Source: Bacteroidales bacterium (lineage in GTDB: Bacteria > Bacteroidota > Bacteroidia > Bacteroidales > UBA932). From it: 64,000 nt of DNA. The stretch is taken from positions 62,001 through 126,000 of the forward strand of contig JAFRPH010000021.1 in NCBI GenBank assembly GCA_017429205.1. Direction: 5' to 3'. How positions within the stretch are numbered: position 1 is the stretch's first letter; each line of letters opens with the position of its first letter. Below the pieces are notes generated by a model that ran no database searches, was not told the DNA's origin, and saw nothing but the letters and a program-made list of their open reading frames with translations. Positions 27,002 to 34,396 of the stretch are shown here, piece by piece. A program made the position numbers and the translations under genes.

Positions 27002-29113
27002 ATGATGAAGAAATACCTGATTGTGGCCTTCTCGCTCCTCCTGTGCGTGACCGCCGGCGCCCAGCGCCTCGGCGTCCGGGAGGAGGTCCGTGCGGACTGG
27101 AACAAGTCCTCCGGACTGGACTGCCTGCTGGACCTGTCCCCGAAGGCGCTGACCCCCGTTCCGAAGGGGTATGAGGCCGTGTATATCAGCCATTATGGCC
27201 GCCACGGTTCCCGGTATGCCTATACCGGAGATGCCTATTCCATCCTCCTGAACATGCTCGCCGAAGGCCGGCGCGAGGGCAACCTCACCGCCCGCGGCGA
27301 AAGCCTGCTGAACGACCTGGAGCCCTTCTGGGAGTATGTGCAGTATCGGGTGGGCGACCTCACCGAAATCGGCTGGAACCAGCATCAGGAGATTGCCCGG
27401 ACGATGGTGAAGAACTACCCGACCGTGTTCGGGAAGGGGAGTTCCGTCGATGCGTGCTCCTCGCCGTCGGTCCGCTCCATCATGAGCATGTCCTCCTGCT
27501 GCGCGGCCCTTTCCCGCCTGGCGCCGGAGACTTCCGTCTATGAGCACCAGGGCGTCACGGACGTGCAGGCGACGCGGCCCAACCAGGGATCGAACCCGTT
27601 CAAGTACCAGGGTCCTGAGGAGGTCTTCCCGTACGCGGAGAGCTCCGAGCGGTTCTTCCTCCGCCATTTCCCGAACTACAAGGACGTCCTGGCCCGCTTC
27701 TTCAAGAATCCGGACAAGGCATTGGGACAGCGCAATCCGTACAACGTGTTCTTCCACCTGTACATGTTCGTGGCCGGTATGAACAGCCTGCCGCAGGACG
27801 TGCGCATCGACGTGAAGGACTTCTTCACGGTGGAGGAGTTCGCCACCCTCTGGGAGACGGATAACTACGAGCGTTTCCGCGAGTACCACGCCTACCGGAC
27901 TCCTTGCTCGTCCATCGTGGACGACATGGTGGAGAAGGCGACGCAGCGCCTGGCCGCCGGCAGCCGCGGCGCCGACCTGCGCTACGGCCACGACCACGTG
28001 GTGATGGCGCTCGAGCTGATCATGGACCTGGACGGCTTCGACCGGGCTCCGGCCCATCAGGACGACCTGGTGTACTGGTTCCAGACCTTCCGTTCCCCGA
28101 TGGCCGCCAACATCCAGTTCATCTTCTTCAATCCTAAGAAAGGCAAGTCCGGGGACACCCTCGTGAAGGTCCTCCTCAATGGGGAAGAGGCCCATTTGGG
28201 CGACCTGGAAGGCTTCCCGTACTACCGCTGGGATGACGTGAAGGCCTATCTGAAGGCGCGGACGGACCAGTTCGTGTTCCGTTCGGAGGACAAAGGATGG
28301 ACCGTCAAGGAAGTGGCCCCCGGTCTGACCTACCGCCGGTTCGAAGGCAATGTGGACGGCGCCGCCCAGCGCATCTTCATCGCCGACTGGGACATGTCGA
28401 CCCCGGGCTACGCGCTCAAGTTCACCTCCTCGGTGCCGGATGTGCGCACCTCCGACGTGTTCAAGGCCCATGACGGGGCCGTGGTGGCGATGAACGCCTG
28501 CTACGAATCGACTTCCATCGTCCTGAAGGTGGACGGGGAATATGTGACCTGCATGCCCAACAACACGATCATGTCCACCGGCGTCCCCAACTGGAAGAAC
28601 GAAGGGGCTGTCTATACCGACGGAAGCAAGGTATGGATTTCCTCGGACGGAAAAGGGAAGACGGTCGACCAGCAGCGCACCTTCTATTCCAACAGCACGG
28701 CGCCCAACATCTTCTCCAGCGCTCCGATGCTCATCGACGACTATAACCCCGTGGGCGAGAGCTTCGCGGGCTTCCAGACGGACGTGAGCAAGTACGAGTA
28801 TGAGGATCTCCACCGCCACCAGGGCGTCCGCCATCCCCGGACCGCCGTGGCCGTGACCGGGGACAACCATTTCCTGATGGTGGTCGTGGACGGTCGCCGG
28901 GCGGGGGTAAGCGAAGGAATGTCCGCCCGGGAGCTCACCCGGTTCCTGAAGAAGAATTTCAATCCCCGCTACGCCCTGAACATGGACGGCGGCGGTTCCT
29001 CCACCCTCGTCATCGCCGGCGAAGGCGACCCGAAAACCCATGTCGTGAACCGGCCCACCGACGCGAAAGGTGAGCGCACGGTGGCCTCCCATTTCGTTCT
29101 TGTCCATGAATAA
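27002..29113 (+). CDS. Histidine phosphatase - phosphodiester glycosidase (NAGPA) fusion
   Basis: 703-residue bifunctional candidate. A cleavable signal peptide (VTAGAQ) is followed by a histidine phosphatase domain (about 25-420) with the nucleophile His68 in HYGRHGSRY and catalytic H330-D331 in RYGHDHVVMA. A NAGPA/DUF2233 domain (about 433-703) follows, with VVAMNACYE, RHPRTAVAV and NMDGGGSS at about 660. The NAGPA half is paralogous to the lone NAGPA protein of this operon. Joining the two suggests sequential action: cleave the sugar phosphodiester, then remove the exposed phosphate. The reading frame is open further upstream with a TTG; ATG at 27002 gives the signal peptide. Probably soluble in the periplasm. 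Confidence 0.88.
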   Translation: MMKKYLIVAFSLLLCVTAGAQRLGVREEVRADWNKSSGLDCLLDLSPKALTPVPKGYEAVYISHYGRHGSRYAYTGDAYSILLNMLAEGRREGNLTARGESLLNDLEPFWEYVQYRVGDLTEIGWNQHQEIARTMVKNYPTVFGKGSSVDACSSPSVRSIMSMSSCCAALSRLAPETSVYEHQGVTDVQATRPNQGSNPFKYQGPEEVFPYAESSERFFLRHFPNYKDVLARFFKNPDKALGQRNPYNVFFHLYMFVAGMNSLPQDVRIDVKDFFTVEEFATLWETDNYERFREYHAYRTPCSSIVDDMVEKATQRLAAGSRGADLRYGHDHVVMALELIMDLDGFDRAPAHQDDLVYWFQTFRSPMAANIQFIFFNPKKGKSGDTLVKVLLNGEEAHLGDLEGFPYYRWDDVKAYLKARTDQFVFRSEDKGWTVKEVAPGLTYRRFEGNVDGAAQRIFIADWDMSTPGYALKFTSSVPDVRTSDVFKAHDGAVVAMNACYESTSIVLKVDGEYVTCMPNNTIMSTGVPNWKNEGAVYTDGSKVWISSDGKGKTVDQQRTFYSNSTAPNIFSSAPMLIDDYNPVGESFAGFQTDVSKYEYEDLHRHQGVRHPRTAVAVTGDNHFLMVVVDGRRAGVSEGMSARELTRFLKKNFNPRYALNMDGGGSSTLVIAGEGDPKTHVVNRPTDAKGERTVASHFVLVHE

Positions 29114-29873
29114 GTTCTACGCATTCCTTCTCCTCCCGGTGCTCCTCCTTTCCTGCGGAAAGTCGAAGGAGCCCGCGACGATGACGCTGCTTACCTACAA
29201 CGTAGGCGTCTTCTCCAAGTACGAGGATGACACCACGCCCCAGGTGGCCGAGCTGATTCGGAATACCGGTGCATCGCTCGTGGCGCTCAACGAGCTCGAC
29301 AGCTGCAACCGGCGCCACGCGACGTACCAGCTCAAGGAACTCGCCGCCCAGCTGGGCGACTGGTCCTTCCAGTTCGCATCGGCCTTCCCCTATGCGAACG
29401 GAGCTTACGGCAACGGGGTCGTCTCCCGCGACAAGGTGACTTCCCGGTACAAGGTCCATCTGCCCAAATCCGACGGCTCCGAACCGCGCAGCATCGCGGT
29501 CGTGGAGACGGATCGTTGCGTCTTCGCGTCCGTCCATCTGGACTATGTCGGGGAAAACTCCCAGCGCGACCAGGTGGAAGCGCTGAACGATTGGTTCAAA
29601 GCGGTTTACGCGGGCACCAAGAAGCCCGTCTTCCTGTGCGGGGACTTCAACGCCGAGCCGGACAGCGAAGCGATTCAGTTGATGCGTCAGGGCTGGACCC
29701 AGCTCTCAGGGGTGGATAATACCTACTCGACCAAGAACCCGCGCAAGTGCATCGACTACGTCTTCGCCTACAAGGCCGCCGCCCCGGTGGAGGTGATCTC
29801 TTCGGAAGTCCTCACCACCGGCACGGAATCCTTCTCCGACCATTTCCCGGTGAAGGTGGTGGTGAAGTTCTGA
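29106..29873 (+). CDS. Endonuclease/exonuclease/phosphatase-fold lipoprotein
   Basis: 255-residue lipoprotein (Cys17 in LLLSC). The EEP fold is complete: LTYNVG at the start, VALNELDSC (metal-binding Glu), FASVHLDY, CGDFNAEPDSE (Asp180, Asn182) and SDHFPV (Asp245, His246). Family members cut phosphodiesters in nucleic acids, phosphoinositides, sphingomyelin or related lipids. In this locus a phosphodiesterase or phosphatase acting on phosphorylated glycans is plausible, but the substrate cannot be told. Its ATG overlaps the preceding gene by 8 bases, and it is the last gene of the operon. Confidence 0.85.
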   Translation: MNKFYAFLLLPVLLLSCGKSKEPATMTLLTYNVGVFSKYEDDTTPQVAELIRNTGASLVALNELDSCNRRHATYQLKELAAQLGDWSFQFASAFPYANGAYGNGVVSRDKVTSRYKVHLPKSDGSEPRSIAVVETDRCVFASVHLDYVGENSQRDQVEALNDWFKAVYAGTKKPVFLCGDFNAEPDSEAIQLMRQGWTQLSGVDNTYSTKNPRKCIDYVFAYKAAAPVEVISSEVLTTGTESFSDHFPVKVVVKF

Positions 29874-29885
29874 AGGCGGGTCGAC

Positions 29886-30042
29886 GGGCAAGGTCTGCCA
29901 ATCTTTTGAGCATGGTCTGTTTTTAACCGACAGGCCGTGCTCATTCATAATGCTCTCCAGCGCCCTGAACGCCCGATTCAGCGGGCAAGGTCTGCGCCCC
30001 AAAAACAAACCTTGCCCATAACAGGGTTGGACCTTGCCCATA
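29886..30042. repeat. Intergenic cluster of GGGCAAGG / CCTTGCCC repeats
   Basis: gggcaaggtctgc occurs at 29886-29898 and 29983-29995; ccttgcccata occurs at 30010-30020 and 30032-30042. The second pair is the reverse complement of the GGGCAAGG core, so a stem between 29983-29990 and 30010-30017 is possible. A further short stem, gcccg/cgggc, lies at 29971-29986. The 224-base gap between the phosphatase operon and the DUF5687 gene holds no ORF; the repeats may form a terminator or a regulatory RNA structure. Confidence 0.5.
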
Positions 30043-30044
30043 GA

Positions 30045-30076
30045 TTTGGAAACTAGCGGGGAATCTGCTAAATTTG
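30045..30076 (+). promoter_or_regulatory. Canonical Bacteroidota promoter (TTTG-N20-TAnnTTTG)
   Basis: TTTG at 30045-30048 and TAAATTTG at 30069-30076, spaced 20 bases, match the full Bacteroidota consensus. It drives the DUF5687-ABC pair and places the start at 30098 rather than at the in-frame ATG within the promoter. Confidence 0.75.
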
Positions 30077-30097
30077 TTCAATGACAATAGTTTAACT

Positions 30098-31324
30098 ATG
30101 CCGTTCTCCCTTTCGTTGAAATCGCTCATCCGCCTGCAGAAGCGCCAGTTTCTTGCCGGGAAGACGAAGCGCGACCTGATCGGGTCCCTCATTATGCTTG
30201 TCTATATGTGGGGCCTGGAAATCGTTGTCTTCTTCGTGGTCAAGGAGGAGGTCGGCGACCTTGACATCCCGCCCCTGGTCCTCCTCATCGCCTGCGCGGG
30301 ACTGCTGATCTTTGATTTCGTTTACAAGCTGATTTTCGTCCGGGACCACACGGTGATGGACGCCTTCCTCAAGAGCCGGCCGGTCCTGCAGGCGCAGTGG
30401 AACCGGTTCCTGACATTGTCCCAGTGCTGGAGCGTGTCCAACCTGACCATGCCGGTCATGGTGCTCCCGGTATGCCTGCTGTTCCTTCCGTTTTTCCGGG
30501 GCCTTGCCCTCTGGATAGGGCTCTACGTCGCCTCGGTCCTGGGCGGATGCCTGGTGATGCTGCTGAAACGGCGGGGAACCTACGCTTCCGAGAAGGTGGT
30601 TTCCACAGCGGCTGTCCGTACCGTGAATTCCGGACGGTCCGGACACGCCATCTTCGGCTTGCAGTCCAGGAGTCTCCTCCGCTCCAAGCGGCTGAAAGGG
30701 AGTATTCTGTACTTCTCCATCTTCAGCTTCCTGGAAACAATCCTTTATTTGATCGCCGGCGACACCCGTTTTGGGAACTTATGGCTCTTCTTTTTCATCA
30801 CCTTTCCTGCCATCACGCTCCCCCAATATGGATTCGGCATCGAGGCGACATACTTCGGTGGTCTCTGGACCCGTCCCGTTGATGTAAAGCGGTTGCTGCG
30901 GGACAAGTTCCGGTTGTGTTCCCTCCTGTCCGGAATGGCGCTCCTGATCATCCTTCCTTTCTGCCTCTGGTTCAAGCAATCCATCTTCCTGCCCGTCTCC
31001 TATGCCCTTTTCGGCGCGGGATTCGGCTCCCCGATGCTGCTGATGGACGCCTGCAACGCCACCCCCTTCGACCTTTTCGGCAAGGCCTTCTTCAATACTC
31101 AGGGGGCCAAAGGAACCTTCAAGGTCAGTTCTTTTGTGGGGACCATGCTTCTTCTGGTCCTGGGCCAGGGTATCCCGGCCCTTCTTCCCGGCTGGCCCTC
31201 CTACCTCATCCTATCCGTCCTTGGCCTCCTCGGCATCCTCTTCCATCGGCCCTTTTTTGATTGGGTGGAGCGGAAGTTCTTGAGAAACAAGTATACATAC
31301 ATGGAAAAATACCAATCCCGATGA
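30098..31324 (+). CDS. DUF5687 family ABC-type membrane protein
   Basis: 408-residue multi-pass membrane protein. Hydrophobic stretches are seen at LIMLVYMWGLEIVVFFV, LLIACAGLLIFDFVYKL, VMVLPVCLLFLPFF, LWLFFFITFPAITLPQYG, LLSGMALLIILPFCLWF and LLLVLGQGIPALLPGW, among others. The DUF5687 family pairs with an ABC ATPase, here encoded immediately downstream with an ATGA overlap, so this is the permease of an exporter of unknown substrate in the inner membrane. Confidence 0.85.
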   Translation: MPFSLSLKSLIRLQKRQFLAGKTKRDLIGSLIMLVYMWGLEIVVFFVVKEEVGDLDIPPLVLLIACAGLLIFDFVYKLIFVRDHTVMDAFLKSRPVLQAQWNRFLTLSQCWSVSNLTMPVMVLPVCLLFLPFFRGLALWIGLYVASVLGGCLVMLLKRRGTYASEKVVSTAAVRTVNSGRSGHAIFGLQSRSLLRSKRLKGSILYFSIFSFLETILYLIAGDTRFGNLWLFFFITFPAITLPQYGFGIEATYFGGLWTRPVDVKRLLRDKFRLCSLLSGMALLIILPFCLWFKQSIFLPVSYALFGAGFGSPMLLMDACNATPFDLFGKAFFNTQGAKGTFKVSSFVGTMLLLVLGQGIPALLPGWPSYLILSVLGLLGILFHRPFFDWVERKFLRNKYTYMEKYQSR

Positions 31325-32028
31325 TTACCCTTTCCCAGCTCAAAAAGACATACGGCGGCGTCACGGCCCTGGATATTCCCGAACTGACCATCGAAGCGGG
31401 CCAGGTGGTGGGCCTCGTCGGCAACAACGGCGCCGGCAAGACCACGATGATGCGCCTGATCCTGGACCTCATCCGGGCCGACCGGGGAACGGTCACCCTG
31501 GACGGGACGCGGGTGGACCTGTATCCGGGCTGGAAAGCCTTCACCGGGTCCTTCCTGGACGGGTCTTTCCTGATCGATTTCTACACCCCGGAGGAGTTCT
31601 TCGATTTCATCGCGGAGGCCTATGGGCTCTCCCAGGAAGAACTGGCGAACCGACTCCGGACCTATGATACGCTGATGAACGGCGAGATCCTGGGCAAGGG
31701 AAAACTCATCCACGACCATTCCAACGGCAACCGGCAGAAGATCGGCATCATCGGCGCGATGCTCGTGAACCCCCGCATCCTTATCTTGGACGAGCCGTTC
31801 AACTACCTGGACCCGAGCTCGCAGATCGTCGTCGCCAAGCTCATCCGGGAGATGAACCGGGAAACCGGGGCCACCGTCCTCGTCTCCAGCCACAACCTCA
31901 CCTCGATCAACGACCTCTGCGACCGGCTCCTGCTGCTGGAGAAGGGCCATCTCCTGATGGACAAGGCCCATGTTCCCGGCAGCGTCGACCCGGAACTGGA
32001 AGCGTATTTCCTGGATGCGGTGAAATAG
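31321..32028 (+). CDS. ABC transporter ATP-binding protein
   Basis: 235-residue ABC ATPase. Walker A is GNNGAGKTT, the signature region is SNGNRQKIG (a variant of LSGGQ), Walker B is ILILDEPFNYLDP, and the switch His lies in VLVSSHNL. Short length and the variant signature fit the ATPases paired with DUF5687 permeases. The ATG at 31321 overlaps the permease stop, indicating translational coupling. A longer frame with a non-ATG start upstream lies inside the permease gene and is not used. Confidence 0.9.
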   Translation: MITLSQLKKTYGGVTALDIPELTIEAGQVVGLVGNNGAGKTTMMRLILDLIRADRGTVTLDGTRVDLYPGWKAFTGSFLDGSFLIDFYTPEEFFDFIAEAYGLSQEELANRLRTYDTLMNGEILGKGKLIHDHSNGNRQKIGIIGAMLVNPRILILDEPFNYLDPSSQIVVAKLIREMNRETGATVLVSSHNLTSINDLCDRLLLLEKGHLLMDKAHVPGSVDPELEAYFLDAVK

Positions 32029-32031
32029 GAG

Positions 32032-33330
32032 TTAATCCTCGACCCACTTGAACACCTTGTCCCCGCGACGGGGGTGGATGCGTTCGTCCGCCTCTTTCGC
32101 GGGGTGGTCGTTGATGTGGTCCACGGGCTGGTCCGCCACGGGGACGGCGACGGAGCAGAAAACGCCCTTGGGGGCCTCGGAGACGGGTTTGAGGTCCACG
32201 CGCATATCATCGACCTTGATCTCCACGCAGCCCGTGGTCTTGCCGATGAAGGCGATTTCGTCGCCGACGCGGAGGATGCCGGTCTCGACGCGGATCTCGG
32301 CCACGTCGATGCGGTTGAACCAGTTGGTGACCTTGCCGATGTACTCCCGGCGCCGGGTGGCCTGGCTGCCGTAGACGGCGCTCCATTCGCCCAGGCGGGC
32401 GCCCTGGTAGTAGCCGTCCCAGAAGCCGCGGTTGAACACGCCGGCGAGTTCCGCCTTCAGGCTGGCCGCGAGCTCGGGCGTGTAGGTGCCGTCACAGACG
32501 GCGTCCGCGGCCCGGCGGTAGCAGGAGGAGACGCGCTTCACGTAGTCGGCGGCGCGGGCGCGGCCCTCGATCTTGAAGACCTTCACGCCGGCGTCGATGA
32601 TCTTGTCCATGAACTCGATCGTGCACAGGTCCTTCGGGGACATGATGTACTTGTTGTCCACCACCAGGTCGAAGCCGGTTTCCTCGTCGGTGACGTGGTA
32701 GCCGCGGCGGCACACCTGCATGCAGGCGCCGCGGTTCGCGCTCTCGCCGTAGGCGGCGAGGGATAGGTAACATTTGCCGGAAACGGCCATGCAGAAGGCT
32801 CCGTGGGCGAACATCTCGATGCGGACGAGATTCCCGGACGGGCCGGTGATGTGCTCGCGCACAATCGTTTCGTAGATTTCCTTGACCTGCTCCAGCCGGA
32901 GCTCCCGCGCGAGGACGACGACGTCGGCGAACTGCGCGTAGAAGCGGAGCGCCTCCACGTTGGAGATGCTGAGCTGGGTGGAGATATGGACCTCCAGGCC
33001 GATCTGGCGGGCATACAGGATGCAGGCCATGTCGGAGGCGATGACGGCGTTCACGCCGGTTTCCTTCGCCAGGTCCAGCACGCGGCGTGCCTCGTCGAGC
33101 TCCTCGCCGTACAGGGTGATATTCAGGGTGAGATAGGCCTTGAGCCCATAGGCGCGGCAGATGCGCATCACCTCGGGGAGGTCCTCCGCCTGGAAATTGT
33201 TGGCGGAGTGGGAGCGCATGTTCAGGTGGCCGATGCCGAAATAGACCGAATCGGCGCCTCCTTCGACGGCGGCGGCGAGGCTTTCGAAACTCCCCGCCGG
33301 AGCCATGATTTCCAGTTCCTCCGGCCTCAT
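32032..33330 (-). CDS. Peptidase U32 family RNA hydroxylation protein (TrhP/RlhA-like)
   Basis: 432-residue U32 family protein. It opens with ELEIMAPAGSFESLAAA and has the family's Cys pattern (FCMAVSGKCYLS, then CMQVCRRGY), and KVFKIEGRARAADYV. Family members TrhP and RlhA hydroxylate tRNA uridine-34 or 23S rRNA cytidine using prephenate-derived chemistry, rather than acting as peptidases. The length and a C-terminal beta-barrel-like region (VGDEIAFIGKTTG) fit TrhP. It overlaps the polyprenyl synthase gene by ATGA and lies 3 bases from the convergent ABC gene. Confidence 0.88.
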   Translation of the reverse strand: MRPEELEIMAPAGSFESLAAAVEGGADSVYFGIGHLNMRSHSANNFQAEDLPEVMRICRAYGLKAYLTLNITLYGEELDEARRVLDLAKETGVNAVIASDMACILYARQIGLEVHISTQLSISNVEALRFYAQFADVVVLARELRLEQVKEIYETIVREHITGPSGNLVRIEMFAHGAFCMAVSGKCYLSLAAYGESANRGACMQVCRRGYHVTDEETGFDLVVDNKYIMSPKDLCTIEFMDKIIDAGVKVFKIEGRARAADYVKRVSSCYRRAADAVCDGTYTPELAASLKAELAGVFNRGFWDGYYQGARLGEWSAVYGSQATRRREYIGKVTNWFNRIDVAEIRVETGILRVGDEIAFIGKTTGCVEIKVDDMRVDLKPVSEAPKGVFCSVAVPVADQPVDHINDHPAKEADERIHPRRGDKVFKWVED

Positions 33331-34286
33331 TTCACGCGGTCCACCAGGTCGTCGGCAAAGCGCTTGAGGACGGTGTAGCCGGCGATGCCGGTTACCTTCT
33401 CCGCGGCGGCGAGCGCCTTCTCGTGGAAGCGGGCGACGGTCTCGCGGGCGTCCTCGGCCACATGGACCGAATCGTAGAGGTCCATCACGGTGGCGATCTT
33501 CTCCGCGGGCGAGAGGTCCGCCTCGAGAGCCTCGGCGACGCCCTTCGCGCCCTTTTCCATCGCGCGGACCGTGAGCCAGGACTTCTTCCCGTTCACGATG
33601 TCGCCGCCGATGGGCTTGCCGAAGACTTTCTCGTCGCCATAGGCGTCGAGGTAGTCGTCGGCCACCTGGAACGCGAGACCCAGGTTGTAGCCGTAGTTGT
33701 ACAGGCCGTCGGCAATCTCCGCCGGGGCGTGGGCGATGAGTGCGCCCATCTTCGCCGAGCAGGCGATGAGAACGGCGGTCTTGAGGCCGATCATCTTCAG
33801 GTACTCGCGCATCGTCACGGCCTTCACGTGCTCAAAGTCCATGTCATACTGCTGCCCGTCGCACACCTGCGCCGCGGTGGTGGAAAACAGCTCCAGGACG
33901 TCGCTCAGGGTGTTTTCCGGCGCCTGCGCGATGCGCTTGTACGCATCGATGCACATCACGTCCCCGGAAAGGATCGCGGTGTCCGCCGACCACTTCTTCC
34001 ACACGGTCTCCTTCCCGCGCCGCAGCGGGGAACGGTCCATGATGTCGTCGTGGATGAGGGTGAAGGTGTGGAACACCTCCAGGCCCGCGGCCGGCCCCAG
34101 GATCTCGGGTCCGAACGAATCGTTGAACAGGCTGTACACGGTCAGGCACAGTTTCGGCCGCAGCCGCTTCCCGCCGATGGCGACCATATACCGCAGCGGG
34201 TCGTACAACCCCTCCGGCTCCTGGGTGAATTCAATCGTAGAAAACAGCCGCCGCACGGCCTCGTCGATGGTTTCTTGCGCAATCAT
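33327..34286 (-). CDS. Polyprenyl diphosphate synthase
   Basis: 319-residue trans-isoprenyl diphosphate synthase. The first Asp-rich motif is DDIMDRS and the second is DDYLDAYGDEKVFGKP; GGKRLRPKL is the usual N-terminal signature. It condenses isopentenyl diphosphate to make farnesyl- or longer diphosphates for quinones or the undecaprenyl pathway. Chain length cannot be told from the motifs alone. Cytoplasmic. First gene of a two-gene unit with the U32 protein. Confidence 0.93.
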   Translation of the reverse strand: MIAQETIDEAVRRLFSTIEFTQEPEGLYDPLRYMVAIGGKRLRPKLCLTVYSLFNDSFGPEILGPAAGLEVFHTFTLIHDDIMDRSPLRRGKETVWKKWSADTAILSGDVMCIDAYKRIAQAPENTLSDVLELFSTTAAQVCDGQQYDMDFEHVKAVTMREYLKMIGLKTAVLIACSAKMGALIAHAPAEIADGLYNYGYNLGLAFQVADDYLDAYGDEKVFGKPIGGDIVNGKKSWLTVRAMEKGAKGVAEALEADLSPAEKIATVMDLYDSVHVAEDARETVARFHEKALAAAEKVTGIAGYTVLKRFADDLVDRVK

Positions 34287-34290
34287 AGCA

Positions 34291-34298
34291 CAAAATTA
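34291..34298 (-). promoter_or_regulatory. Possible -7 element close to the polyprenyl synthase start
   Basis: TAATTTTG on the minus strand, only four bases before the ATG. If used, the transcript would be leaderless or nearly so. It could be chance in an AT-rich gap. Confidence 0.3.
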
Positions 34299-34302
34299 CA
34301 GA

Positions 34303-34337
34303 AAATCTGTGCAAAACGGGCCGTTTTGCACAGATTT
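34303..34337. repeat. Perfect 17-base inverted repeat with a 1-base centre
   Basis: Arms aaatctgtgcaaaacgg (34303-34319) and its exact reverse complement (34321-34337) surround a single G. A third related piece, cacagatttc, recurs at 34379-34388. It lies between tolC and the polyprenyl synthase gene and could be a strong hairpin terminator for the tolC operon or a protein-binding site. Confidence 0.7.
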
Positions 34338-34396
34338 CCGTCATTTTGCCCGATAAAAGTGTGAAACAGGCGTTTTTACACAGATTTCGACCCGTT

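Noticed and set aside
29874..30097. Small gene, tRNA or riboswitch in the gap after the EEP gene
   Set aside because: No cloverleaf, no ORF of useful length and no recognised riboswitch core; only the inverted repeats and a promoter are supported.
32032..33330. Calling the U32 gene a collagenase or protease
   Set aside because: The U32 label is historical; characterised close relatives act in RNA hydroxylation.
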